From an uncultured Granulicella sp. (GTDB lineage: Bacteria; Acidobacteriota; Terriglobia; Terriglobales; Acidobacteriaceae), in the NCBI GenBank assembly GCA_937873265.1, contig CALMVL010000008.1:1-56091 (forward strand): a stretch of 56,091 nucleotides of DNA, given 5' to 3'. Below the pieces are notes generated by a model. That model was not told the origin of the DNA and searched no databases. It was given only the letters and a program-made list of their open reading frames with translations. Position numbers and translations under genes: made by a program. Below, piece after piece: positions 34,027 through 42,563 of the stretch; the stretch's first letter is position 1, and each line of letters starts with the position of its first letter.

Positions 34027-35085
34027 TTACTCGAGATTGCGGCTGGCCAGATGAGCGTGCTCGGCCAAGTCTCGGCGGACCTTGGCGTTGCCGCTACCCT
34101 TTAACGCGTCAGCAATCAGCTTGCCGTGGAATCGTCCATTCTCGATGAAGATTTCGTTGGTCCGCTCGCCCGCGACGATGACGCCGGCCAAATAGATCCC
34201 CGGCACATTGCTCTCCAGTGTCGCCGGATCGCAGATGGGACAGCGATCGTTATCCACGTCAAGGTTCACGCCCACCTTCTCCAAAAATGCAAAGTCCGGA
34301 TGGTAGCCCGTCAGCGCGAAAACGAAATCGTTCGGGATCACCCGGGTTCCTTCCGGAGTCGACAGCGTCACGGTGTCATCGCCGATGTCCCGCACCGTAC
34401 TGTTAAAAGAAGCCGTGATTTCGCCGTTCTTGATGCGATTGTTAATGTCCGGCAAGATCCAGTACTTGACATGCCGATGCATCTCCGGCCCGCGATGTAC
34501 CAGCGTTACGTGCGCTCCATGGCGCCACAGTTCCAATGCCGCGATCGCCGCTGAGTTCTTTCCACCGATTACCAACACATTCAAGCCGAAGTATGGATGC
34601 GGCTCGATGTAGTAGTGCCGCACCTTGCTCGAGTCTTCGCCCGGAACGCCGAGATGATTTGGCAGGTCGTAGTAGCCCGTAGCCAACACCAACTTGCGCG
34701 CCCGGTGCTCGACCAGTCGGCCAAACCGATCCATCCCCAGCACACGGAAATCTCCATCCGAACCTTCGACGCCGGTCACCGTCTCATACTGCCGCACATC
34801 GAGTCCGTAATGCTCGGTCACCTTGCGGTAGTACTCGAGGGCCTCGTTGCGCGTAGGCTTCTGGTTGGGGCTCGAGAACGGCATGTCACCGATCTCCAGC
34901 AACTCCGGCGTGGTGAAGAACGTCATGTGCGCCGGGTAGTGAAAGATGGAGTTGCACAGGCAGCCCTTGTCGACGACAAGCGCGTGCAACCCGGCTCGCT
35001 CGGCCTCAATGGCACATGCTAGACCCGTCGGTCCAGCGCCGATCACGAGCAGGTCAACGAGGGGGGAAACTTCCGTTTCGGCCAT
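34027..35085 (-). CDS. YpdA-like FAD/NAD(P)-dependent thiol-disulfide reductase
   Basis: A 352-residue flavoprotein of the thioredoxin-reductase-like fold. It has an N-terminal FAD motif 'LVIGAGPTGLACAIEAERAG' (from residue 13), the family segment 'FHYPAHMTFFTTPELLEIG', a second dinucleotide motif 'VLVIGGKNSAAIAALELWRHG', and a C-terminal FAD block 'VPGIYLAGVI'. This matches YpdA (Bdr), linked to bacillithiol disulfide reduction. The Cys that follows Gly-Pro in the first motif of the S. aureus protein is Thr20 here. A TAAACT box lies 6 nt before the ATG. Confidence 0.85.
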   Translation of the reverse strand: MAETEVSPLVDLLVIGAGPTGLACAIEAERAGLHALVVDKGCLCNSIFHYPAHMTFFTTPELLEIGDMPFSSPNQKPTRNEALEYYRKVTEHYGLDVRQYETVTGVEGSDGDFRVLGMDRFGRLVEHRARKLVLATGYYDLPNHLGVPGEDSSKVRHYYIEPHPYFGLNVLVIGGKNSAAIAALELWRHGAHVTLVHRGPEMHRHVKYWILPDINNRIKNGEITASFNSTVRDIGDDTVTLSTPEGTRVIPNDFVFALTGYHPDFAFLEKVGVNLDVDNDRCPICDPATLESNVPGIYLAGVIVAGERTNEIFIENGRFHGKLIADALKGSGNAKVRRDLAEHAHLASRNLE

Positions 35086-35143
35086 TCGACAAGTTTACGG
35101 CGCAAGTACACAGAATGCACCCGCAACGCGCACTTCGGCGCGG

Positions 35144-35851
35144 CTAACTGTCAATCACCACAAGTTTGTGCGCGATGGCAAACAGCGCCAACTCCAGCCG
35201 CGTGGAAACCCCAGTCTTGTCGAAGATGTTCGAGAGATGCCGTTTCACCGTCTCCTCGCTGATCGTAAACTCCTTGGCGATGTCTTTATTGCTGCAGCCC
35301 TCAACTATCGAGTTCACTACCTCAAGCTCCCGAGGCGTCAGGCCATAGGTCTTGCGCTCCGGCGCGGCTGCTGCCTTTTGGGTCAGCTCGCGCAAGGCAT
35401 GCAGCAGGTTCACCACGCGCTCGCCACCGATCCAGTAATCACCGCTCAGGATGGCGCGCAAAGCGCGGGAAAGGTCTCCCACGACCGCATCCTTGAGCAC
35501 GATGCCACGAGCCCCGATCTGCAACGCCTCGATCACCTGCTGCGTGGAGATGGTGCTGGTCAACAGAATGATTTTCACCCGCGGCGACCGACTCATGATG
35601 GCGCGCATCGCCTCAAGGCCGGGCAGCCGGGGCATCATCAGATCCAGCAGAAGGATATCCGGCTCGAGTTCAAGTACTTGCGTGATCGCGTCATCGCCGT
35701 CGTTCGCCTCCCCCACAACGTCGAAACCGGGCTCGTTCGAGAGCATGTTGCGCACTCCCATGCGGACCACGGGATGATCATCGGCGACCACGATGCGAAT
35801 GCCCGTTGACCCAACGGACGTTTCAAGGGACCTTTTGACCGTTTCTTTCAT
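35144..35851 (-). CDS. NarL/FixJ-family response regulator
   Basis: A 235-residue two-domain transcription regulator. The receiver domain (about 18-135) has the phosphoacceptor D70 (LLLDLMMP) and acidic pocket D24/D25. The LuxR-type helix-turn-helix (about 170-232) carries 'LTPRELEVVNSIVEGCSNKDIA' features (in part: LTPRELEVVNSIVEG) and 'ISEETVKRHLSNIFDKTGV'. ATG 35851 has GGAGG upstream. It lies 34 bp downstream of the REC-Hpt gene and is probably co-transcribed. No histidine kinase is adjacent. Confidence 0.93.
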   Translation of the reverse strand: MKETVKRSLETSVGSTGIRIVVADDHPVVRMGVRNMLSNEPGFDVVGEANDGDDAITQVLELEPDILLLDLMMPRLPGLEAMRAIMSRSPRVKIILLTSTISTQQVIEALQIGARGIVLKDAVVGDLSRALRAILSGDYWIGGERVVNLLHALRELTQKAAAAPERKTYGLTPRELEVVNSIVEGCSNKDIAKEFTISEETVKRHLSNIFDKTGVSTRLELALFAIAHKLVVIDS

Positions 35852-35885
35852 GAGCAAGCGGAACCTCCAGCGGGCGAAGCGAATC

Positions 35886-36671
35886 TCAGGGTGGGCACAC
35901 TCCGCGCGTGACCAGTGTAAGCCGCAGACGCACCAAAGCATCTGAAAATCGCAGCCGGGTAGTTACCTCTGCGGCGGCATCAGCGAAACCTGCGTGTTCC
36001 GCGGCCGCCGCCATGGACTGCAGCTCTCGCGCGCCCAGAAGGCCAAAGCTTCCCTTCATGGAGTGCGCACACCGCCGGTAAAGCTCAACATCCGCCGTCT
36101 CCGCCGCGGTTCGCATCACATCCAGTTGACCCTCCGCGTCCCTCAGCGCTAACTCGAAGAGGTCCGTCAGCTGGTGCACTCGCATGCTGGTGCGCAGACC
36201 TTCTAACGTAACCTCGTCAAGCACCTGCGGCGCATTGCCGATCTGCTCCGACTCGGACGCGGCGGGATCTCTCAGTCCGGGCGTCGCCTCGGCTGCGGAC
36301 GTCTCCAAATCTGCCAATACGGCTGAAAAGTGTCGCATGGTGAAGGGCTTAAGCAAGAACGCATCGTACCCCGTGGGTGTGCCCCCCGCCGGTCGGCTGG
36401 CGCTCATCGCCAGAAAAACCCGAAGTTTCGCCTGCGGTATGGCCCGCAGAACCGTCGCTAACTCCGAGCCGCAAAGTCCGGGCATTTGGAGATCACTCAG
36501 CACGATCCACGGACTGCGGTGATCGTGCCGCACGAGTCCAACTGCCTGCTCTCCCGATGATGCCGCTTGGACGTCCCAACCCTCTCCCGCGAGCAGCAAT
36601 TCTAGAACCTCTCGGCTCAGATCGTCATCATCAATCAGCAGGATGCGCGCTGGGTCGGCGGCTTCGCTCAT
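35886..36671 (-). CDS. Receiver-Hpt phosphorelay protein
   Basis: A 261-residue protein. The N-terminal receiver domain has D60 (VLSDLQMPG), an acidic pocket D14-D16 and a conserved Lys in 'FLLKPF' (108). After a linker, a C-terminal histidine phosphotransfer domain has H203 in 'RCAHSMKGSFGLLGA'. Such proteins pass phosphoryl groups between a kinase and an output regulator; the NarL-type regulator downstream is the obvious candidate. ATG 36671 is chosen because the receiver fold begins there. Confidence 0.9.
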   Translation of the reverse strand: MSEAADPARILLIDDDDLSREVLELLLAGEGWDVQAASSGEQAVGLVRHDHRSPWIVLSDLQMPGLCGSELATVLRAIPQAKLRVFLAMSASRPAGGTPTGYDAFLLKPFTMRHFSAVLADLETSAAEATPGLRDPAASESEQIGNAPQVLDEVTLEGLRTSMRVHQLTDLFELALRDAEGQLDVMRTAAETADVELYRRCAHSMKGSFGLLGARELQSMAAAAEHAGFADAAAEVTTRLRFSDALVRLRLTLVTRGVCPP

Positions 36672-36811
36672 TACGCAAAGGGTATCAACCCAGTGGCGGC
36701 CTGTCACCGGCGACGCTGAGGGAATTAGAGTACTTTTATGGATCTGGCCCGTCGCGCCTGGGAGAGAGAAGGTTGTGATGCTGCCGTGGCTAACAGGAAA
36801 TGTGCCCTGCC

Positions 36812-38101
36812 ATGAGATGTGCCTCCGCGCTCCTGCCCTGGTTCTTGCTGGCGCTCGGACGAGGCTGTGCGAGTGAGGTCAGCTCCTTTCAATACGAGCG
36901 CCCGATCTTCACGACCGGCACGGGCCAGACCTGCGCGGTGGTCGACCCAGCCATCTTTGCCCATGCGGCGCCGGCGTTGCGGGACCTGCGTATCTACGCA
37001 GATCGCCCGGCAGCGACCGAAGTTCCCTACCTGCTCACCGTAAGCGAGGCGCAGCAGATGGAGGCCGAGTCCGCCCGCGTTTTCAACATCGTCCGCGTGC
37101 CAAGGGGCGGCGTTTCCTTTGACCTTGCTATGCCATCACGGCCCTACACCGACGTGGTGCTCGATCTCGCCGCCCACGACTTTGTGGCCTCCGCCGATGT
37201 CTCCGGCGAGCGCGCCGCAACAGTCGGCAAGGAAGCCGGTCTTGGGCAGTTCACCCTATTCGACCTTAGCAAACGACACCTCGCGCGCAGCACCGTGCTC
37301 CGCCTACAAGAGTCCACATTCCCCGTGTTGCGCGTCCGGCTGCACCTGTGGGACGAGCGCACCGGCAGACCGATCCTTCTCGATACGAAATCCGCCAGCC
37401 AACTCGTGCGCAGCGCAAGCGTGCCCCCGAGCCGCGAGCGACAGACGCTCTTCGATACCGCGCTGGTCGCGCCGGCACAGACCACAGGTCGCGAGAGCGT
37501 CGCCCATTTCACCCTGCCGCAGCATGTCCCGATCGAGCGCGTACTGGTCCGGCTCGCTCCCGGGTTTGCCGGCAACATCAGCCGCGAGATCCGCGTCTCC
37601 GCCCGTCCTGTCGGTGCGGACACAGGCGAAGTTGTGACCGGGACGATCTCACACGTCCATGTCAGCGAAGCAGGCCTGGCGGTCAATCTGCAGCAGATGA
37701 CCGTCGACGCGACAATCGGTGCGAATCTGCAGGGCCCCGCTGATGTGCAGGTTGTGATCGAGAACGGATCTGACGCGCCTCTGCCCATTGTCGCCATCGC
37801 GCTCGAAGCCCGTCGCCGCAGTCTCTGCTTCCACAACGGAACCGTGCCTCTTACGCTTTTCTACGGCGACCCGGACCTGCAAGCTGCCGGACTCAGCGAC
37901 AACCCAAGCGTTCTCCCCGCGTTAGCAGGTACAACCGCAAAGCTCGGCCCGGAAACCACGAATCCGGCGTGGCAACCTCGCGTGCGGAAGTCAGTCGCAC
38001 GGCGGCAGGAACCTCGCCATATCCTCTGGATGGTTCTGCTTGGCTTGGCCGTCCTGCTGGGAGTCGTCGCCGCGCGCTCCACGCGTGTCGTCCGACACTA
38101 G
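36812..38101 (+). CDS. DUF3999 family envelope protein
   Basis: A 429-residue protein with a signal peptide (MRCASALLPWFLLALGRG) and the DUF3999 opening 'FQYERPI'. A long beta-rich exported region follows, and a C-terminal membrane anchor (LWMVLLGLAVLLGVVAA) ends it. The family is known from proteobacterial and acidobacterial genomes but has no assigned function. An in-frame ATG at 36800 is an alternative start. The stop TAG shares a CTAG with the stop of ftsK on the opposite strand. Confidence 0.75.
   Translation: MRCASALLPWFLLALGRGCASEVSSFQYERPIFTTGTGQTCAVVDPAIFAHAAPALRDLRIYADRPAATEVPYLLTVSEAQQMEAESARVFNIVRVPRGGVSFDLAMPSRPYTDVVLDLAAHDFVASADVSGERAATVGKEAGLGQFTLFDLSKRHLARSTVLRLQESTFPVLRVRLHLWDERTGRPILLDTKSASQLVRSASVPPSRERQTLFDTALVAPAQTTGRESVAHFTLPQHVPIERVLVRLAPGFAGNISREIRVSARPVGADTGEVVTGTISHVHVSEAGLAVNLQQMTVDATIGANLQGPADVQVVIENGSDAPLPIVAIALEARRRSLCFHNGTVPLTLFYGDPDLQAAGLSDNPSVLPALAGTTAKLGPETTNPAWQPRVRKSVARRQEPRHILWMVLLGLAVLLGVVAARSTRVVRH
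38098..38101. other. Shared CTAG: overlapping stop codons of two convergent genes
   Basis: TAG at 38099-38101 ends the DUF3999 gene on the plus strand. CTA at 38098-38100 is TAG for ftsK on the minus strand. The two genes thus end in the same palindromic tetranucleotide and leave no room for a terminator between them. Confidence 0.95.
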
Positions 38102-40776
38102 CGAATCGCCGCGTCCACTTCGCTGATCCAGTTCGGCGACTTCAGGATCTCGCGCGGCTTAGATCCGTCCGCCGGACCCACCAGACCGTCGCGATGCATG
38201 AGGTCGATGAGGTGCGCCGCTCGGCCGTACCCGATACGTAACCGCCGCTGCAACAGACTCGTGCTTGCCTTTCCGAACTCAAATACGAGTCGCACCGCGT
38301 CGTCAAATAGCGGATCATTCGCGTCGCCCTGGAGTTCTCCCTCGACCTCGCCCTCCTGGTCATCCTTAGGACCTTCGAGGAAGCCCTGCACGTATTCCGC
38401 CTCGCCCTGCGCCTTCCAGAACTCGGTTACCGCTGAAATTTCTTTCTCGGTTACAAATGGCGCGTGAACCCGCTGCACACGACTGGTCCCCGGCGGTAGG
38501 TAAAGCATGTCGCCCCGCCCCAGCAGGCTTTCCGCTCCGTTCGAATCGATGATCGTTCGGGAATCCACCTTGGTCGCCAGCCGAAAGCTCATGCGCGTCG
38601 GCACGTTCGCTTTAATCAAGCCCGTAATCACATCCACGCTCGGCCGCTGCGTCGCCAGCACCAGGTGTATGCCGACCGCACGTGCCATCTGCGCCAGTCG
38701 CGTAATCGCCTCTTCGACGTTCGCCCGGTCGAGCATCATCAGGTCGGCGAGTTCGTCGATGATGATCATGATGTACGGCAGCGGTTCCTGATCCTTCGGA
38801 TCTTCAAACATATCCGCGGTCGCGTTCTCAACCATCTTGTTGTACTGGTCGATGTTCCGCACATGATGGCTCGCCAGCAGCTTCAGCCGCCGCTCCATCT
38901 CGCGTACCGCATTGCGAAGAGCATTCGCGGCCAGCTTCGCCTCGGTGATGATGGGCGTAAACAGGTGCGGAATGCCCTCATACATGCCAAGTTCTACGCG
39001 CTTTGGATCGACCAGGATCATCCGCACCTGCTCCGGGGTCGACTTGAACAGCACGCTCATGATCATCGCGTTAATGGCCACCGATTTTCCTGATCCGGTC
39101 GATCCTGCGATCAGCACATGCGGCATGCCCGCCAGATCTCCCGTCACGATCCGCCCGTTGATGTCTTTGCCTAGCGCGATTGGCAGCCGCGACTTCGACT
39201 GTGCAAAGCTTTCGCACTCGATCACGTCCCGCAGCCAGATCGTCTCGCGTTCCGAGTTCGGCACCTGGATACCCACTGTTGACTTACCCGCCATGCGCTC
39301 AATCAGGATCGACTCCGCCGCCATGGCCAGGCATAAGTCGTCGGCCAACCCGGTCACACGCGAGTACTTCACGCCCGCATCCGGCTTGAACTCGAAGGTC
39401 GTTACCACCGGCCCCGGGTTGATCTGCGTCACCTGCCCGTCGACCCCAAACTCGGCGCACTTCTGCACCAGCACCCGCGCTTCGTCGCGCAGCGCATCTT
39501 CGCGCACCGCCGTATGCTCCTCACTCATATACAGCAGATCCGAGGGTGGAAGTTTGTAGCCGCGCACACTCTTGGGGACGATCGCCACAGCCTTCATATC
39601 CGCATCAGCCCGCTTGCTGAAGGAGATCGCCTGCGCGGGCGACGCCTCCGGAAGCGACGGGGCGACTGGCGGCACGTCCGGAGCAAACGCCTTCGCTGCC
39701 CCTGCACTTGGCAGGCTCGTGGAGCCGTTAGCCACCTCGTCTTCCTGCGCCGGTTCTTCCCCGAACAGGTCCGTTTCCTCCGAATTCTGGTGCCGACCGA
39801 CGTACCCCGGAAACTCACGCGAACCCTCAGCCATCTCCGCACGCACCGGAGTTGCTGCCTGCGCCAGCACCTCAGGGTATGGCGCAGCCGCAGCCGGAGC
39901 CACGCCTGGCGAGGTCACCGGAGCCGCGTTTACCAGTGTGCGCGGCATCGTCCCCCACATCGATCCCGGGTCCGCCGCAATGGGCTGCACCGCCGGGATT
40001 GGTGAGGTCTGCTTCCTCCGACCAAGCCAGCGGAAGAGGCCACCCAGCAACGTCCCGTTCTCCGCTCCGACCGCCTTGGCCGCCGCAGCGGTTTCCCGCT
40101 GCGTCCGTGCCTCCGCCTCTGCACGCTTCTTGCCGAACTCCGGTCCCGCTGACCGCGTGCTGCGCTGCAGCCGAATACGGCCCCATCGCGCTGTCAGCCG
40201 CTGCACAAAGCCAAAATGCCCGCCCAACCACTCGCGCGACCCGCTAAACGTAAAGGTGGTCGCGAGGTACAGCGCCGCCGCGACCATCAAAGCCAGAACC
40301 ACGCACGCCCCCGGCGCATTCAGGAGATGCACCATCGCGTCGCCCAGCAACCGACCGCTCGCGCCCTCAATCGGCAGCGCTTGGTGCCACAGCAGATGCC
40401 CCGGCAGCAAGGCCACCGCCGCCGGCGCAAATACAGCCCACAAGGCGACGCCCAGCGCCCGCGCGACCGGCGAACCCACCGCACGGCAACGCATCCAGCA
40501 GAGACCCACGCGCGCCAGTACCAACGGGAAAAAGAACGCCGCCACGCCAACTGTTTGCAGCACGCCGTCCGCAAGGTACGCGCCCGCCATGCCGATCCAG
40601 TTGTGCGCTGGCCGGCCCGCGGCGTATCCGCCGGCCGTGTCGAAAGACGGATCGCTCGGCGTATACGTGGCAAGCGCCAGCAGTAAAAGGCCGGCGCCGA
40701 CCAGCACCGAAAGACCAAGCAACTCGTTCAGCCGGCGGCTGCGGGTTGGAGTGCGAGGGAGTCGAAGGTTTTTCAT
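38098..40776 (-). CDS. ftsK: DNA translocase FtsK/SpoIIIE
   Basis: An 892-residue septal DNA pump that clears and aligns chromosome termini at division. The N-terminal part has four or five membrane segments (about 20-210). A Pro/Ala-rich linker follows, then the RecA-like motor with Walker A 'AGSTGSGKSVAIN', Walker B 'IMIIIDELADLMM' and 'ATQRPSVDVITGLIKANVP'. The C-terminal gamma winged helix ('STSLLQRRLRIGYGRAAHLIDLM', in part LLQRRLRIGYGRAA) reads polar DNA motifs. ATG 40776 is preferred to an upstream extension because the basic N-tail and first helix follow it. Confidence 0.95.
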   Translation of the reverse strand: MKNLRLPRTPTRSRRLNELLGLSVLVGAGLLLLALATYTPSDPSFDTAGGYAAGRPAHNWIGMAGAYLADGVLQTVGVAAFFFPLVLARVGLCWMRCRAVGSPVARALGVALWAVFAPAAVALLPGHLLWHQALPIEGASGRLLGDAMVHLLNAPGACVVLALMVAAALYLATTFTFSGSREWLGGHFGFVQRLTARWGRIRLQRSTRSAGPEFGKKRAEAEARTQRETAAAAKAVGAENGTLLGGLFRWLGRRKQTSPIPAVQPIAADPGSMWGTMPRTLVNAAPVTSPGVAPAAAAPYPEVLAQAATPVRAEMAEGSREFPGYVGRHQNSEETDLFGEEPAQEDEVANGSTSLPSAGAAKAFAPDVPPVAPSLPEASPAQAISFSKRADADMKAVAIVPKSVRGYKLPPSDLLYMSEEHTAVREDALRDEARVLVQKCAEFGVDGQVTQINPGPVVTTFEFKPDAGVKYSRVTGLADDLCLAMAAESILIERMAGKSTVGIQVPNSERETIWLRDVIECESFAQSKSRLPIALGKDINGRIVTGDLAGMPHVLIAGSTGSGKSVAINAMIMSVLFKSTPEQVRMILVDPKRVELGMYEGIPHLFTPIITEAKLAANALRNAVREMERRLKLLASHHVRNIDQYNKMVENATADMFEDPKDQEPLPYIMIIIDELADLMMLDRANVEEAITRLAQMARAVGIHLVLATQRPSVDVITGLIKANVPTRMSFRLATKVDSRTIIDSNGAESLLGRGDMLYLPPGTSRVQRVHAPFVTEKEISAVTEFWKAQGEAEYVQGFLEGPKDDQEGEVEGELQGDANDPLFDDAVRLVFEFGKASTSLLQRRLRIGYGRAAHLIDLMHRDGLVGPADGSKPREILKSPNWISEVDAAIR

Positions 40777-41117
40777 CGGGACGCGCGGCCTCACTCTCGC
40801 CCGGCGTAGCGGCACCGCCCCTGAGGCGACTGGGAAGTATGCCGTTGTCCGCCAAGACAACTCGATTATTCCATTCGCAGCGCCTCGCGGCAGAAATCCG
40901 CCGATTGCAGAATCAGGATGCAAACCACGGCGCTGATCGTCGCATCTACCTGCCTATTACATGCCGCCCGGGTATCCTTCGGGCGGACCTTAGTGATCGG
41001 CTGGCGGGGGCGCGGGATTTTCGCGATTTCTCCTGCTTGCCGCCGGCAAAGGAGAATCGCGTCGAGCCGGCGGACCCCGCACCAGCCGAAGCACCACATT
41101 TCCGGATCGAGGATCAG
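40777..41117. other. 341-bp divergent intergenic region
   Basis: The region upstream of both ftsK (minus) and the PA2169-type gene (plus). It holds one perfect 7-bp inverted repeat with a 9-nt loop (CCGCCCG at 40964-40970, CGGGCGG at 40980-40986) and no convincing coding frame or consensus promoter. Confidence 0.45.
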
Positions 41118-41579
41118 ATGGCATCAGACGAAACCAGGGAAAAGGAACTTAGGAGCGCACTAAGCTCCGTAATCAACACACTGCAGGACAGCCAGAAAGG
41201 CTTCGCCGACATCGGCGAGCACCTCAAGGACGACACCCTCAAGCGATACTTCCTGGCGGAGTCGATCAAGCGCGCCAATTTTCGCGCCGAGCTCGAAAAC
41301 GAGCTGCATCGTCACGGTGTAAAGGACGTCCATGAGACCGGAACCACGGCCGGCACGCTGCATCGCGTCTGGGGCGACCTGAAAGCGAAGGTCTCGAGCA
41401 GTGACCACACCCTGCTGGAAACCGCGGAACAGGGTGAGGACGTCGCGAAAAAAGCCTACCAAGAGGCCCTCGACAAAGATCTGCCCCTCCCGGTTCGCCA
41501 GCTCCTCACCGAGCAGCAGGCGCATATCCTAACCTCGCACGACTACGTCAAACGCGCCCGCGACGAGCGTAAGAGCTAA
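41118..41579 (+). CDS. PA2169-type four-helix-bundle protein (DUF2383)
   Basis: A 153-residue all-helical cytosolic protein. Family features are the N-terminal 'LSSVINTLQDSQKGFADIGEHLKDDTLKRYF' region (in part: QDSQKGFADIGEHLKD), 'RANFRAELENELHRHG', 'GTTAGTLHRVWGDLKA' and 'LLETAEQGEDVAKKAYQEAL'. The fold is ferritin-like and is often called a DUF2383/PA2169 stress-associated protein, with no known activity. GAGG upstream supports ATG 41118. A UUCG-loop hairpin follows the stop. Confidence 0.87.
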   Translation: MASDETREKELRSALSSVINTLQDSQKGFADIGEHLKDDTLKRYFLAESIKRANFRAELENELHRHGVKDVHETGTTAGTLHRVWGDLKAKVSSSDHTLLETAEQGEDVAKKAYQEALDKDLPLPVRQLLTEQQAHILTSHDYVKRARDERKS

Positions 41580-41605
41580 ACGAATAAAGTCCTCATTGCA
41601 GGGCG

Positions 41606-41621
41606 AGGCGCTTCGGCGCCT
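41606..41621 (+). terminator. Hairpin terminator with TTCG tetraloop
   Basis: AGGCGC-TTCG-GCGCCT, a perfect 6-bp stem with an exceptionally stable UUCG loop, 27 bp after the PA2169-type stop. It is followed by a moderately T-rich stretch (CTCTTTGCATTTT). It is the best intrinsic terminator candidate I see in the window. Confidence 0.65.
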
Positions 41622-41675
41622 GCTCTTTGCATTTTGCGCTTGTAAACTCCGGGGTGCTTGTACGGAGAGTGCTCA

Positions 41676-42071
41676 ATGATCTTCGGCGTGTTTGTTCTCG
41701 CTGTTTCGGTCGCCTTTTCAACCGCACAACAACCAGACCCGGACCCGGCCCCAGCCACGCCCGCGCAAGCGCGGGCGGCTCCTAGGGCCCGCCTGTCGGG
41801 TGGCGTCCTCAACACGCTGGCCTTGCGCAAAGTTCCTCCTATCTACCCGCTAAGCGCTAAACAGGCGGGCTTGCAAGGCACGGTCGTTCTTCACGTGATC
41901 GTCAGCAAGAACGGGAAAGTTGTTGATCTAGCTCCCGTTTCAGGACCTGAGGACCTTCGCGGGGCCGCGATCGATGCAGTCAGACAGTGGCGATACAAGC
42001 CATACTTGCTCAACGGCAACCCTGTCGAGATCGAATCCTCCGTTTTGATCAATTTCCGTTTAGGCAACTAA
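41676..42071 (+). CDS. TonB C-terminal-domain protein
   Basis: A 131-residue exported protein. After a signal peptide (about 1-17) and a Pro/Ala-rich linker, it carries a TonB C-terminal domain: 'KVPPIYPLSAKQAGLQGTVVLHVIV' features (in part: IYPLSAKQAGLQGTVVLHVI), 'NGKVVDLAPVSGP' and 'AAIDAVRQWRYKPYLLNG'. It lacks the cytoplasmic anchor and long linker of full TonB, so it may be periplasmic. GGAG 8 nt before ATG 41676 supports the start. The DoxX-like gene follows 3 bp later. Confidence 0.87.
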   Translation: MIFGVFVLAVSVAFSTAQQPDPDPAPATPAQARAAPRARLSGGVLNTLALRKVPPIYPLSAKQAGLQGTVVLHVIVSKNGKVVDLAPVSGPEDLRGAAIDAVRQWRYKPYLLNGNPVEIESSVLINFRLGN

Positions 42072-42074
42072 GAC

Positions 42075-42437
42075 ATGCGCGCAGGCCGGCTCATCATGGG
42101 GCTCCTCTACATCGGCGCCGGCTCGCTTCACTTCCTGCTCACCCCCACCTACCTGCGCATCATGCCCTCCTACCTTCCCGCGCACCGCGAGCTTGTCTAT
42201 CTCAGCGGCGCGGCCGAGATCCTGGGCGGCGCAGGCGTCCTCCTCCCCACCACGCGCCGGGCCGCTGCCTGGGGCCTCGTCCTTCTTCTCGTCGCCGTCT
42301 TCCCGGCAAACCTCACCATGGTCACCGAACACGCGCGCTTCCCGTCCGTCCCACTCTGGGCCGCGTGGCTCCGCCTTCCGCTCCAGCTACCGCTCATGTA
42401 CTGGGCATGGAGGTACACCGGTAACGCGGCCGATTAG
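42075..42437 (+). CDS. DoxX-like four-helix membrane protein
   Basis: A 120-residue membrane protein with four predicted helices and the DoxX-type layout: 'LIMGLLYIGAGSLHFL', 'ELVYLSGAAEILGGAGVLLP', a third helix 'AAWGLVLLLVAVFPANL', and a C-terminal 'LRLPLQLPLMYWAW'. Relatives are linked to redox processes or surfactant-like carotenoid/terpene metabolism, but no reaction is known for this type. It lies 3 bp after the TonB-C gene. Confidence 0.82.
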   Translation: MRAGRLIMGLLYIGAGSLHFLLTPTYLRIMPSYLPAHRELVYLSGAAEILGGAGVLLPTTRRAAAWGLVLLLVAVFPANLTMVTEHARFPSVPLWAAWLRLPLQLPLMYWAWRYTGNAAD

Positions 42438-42563
42438 TTTGCTCGACGGACTGAACTTGGAAACATCAGTCACACACTGCGGAGTCGCTCGGCCTTGTGC
42501 CGGGCCATTTTGTTTTCGCTACTCCACACGAAAGTCCAAACGTCCGGCATACCGAAATCAGAC

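Noticed and set aside
40777-40923. N-terminal extension of FtsK
   Set aside because: Residues before ATG 40776 have no similarity to FtsK, whose basic tail and first helix start right after it.
39572-40936. 454-codon frame antisense to ftsK
   Set aside because: Long antisense frames are expected in high-GC genes; there is no domain, signal or ribosome-binding site, and the ftsK frame is certain.
42490-42530. Possible terminator between the DoxX-like gene and uppP (GGCC...GGCC followed by ATTTTGTTTT)
   Set aside because: The stem is only 4 bp and its pairing is ambiguous, so I do not list it as a terminator.
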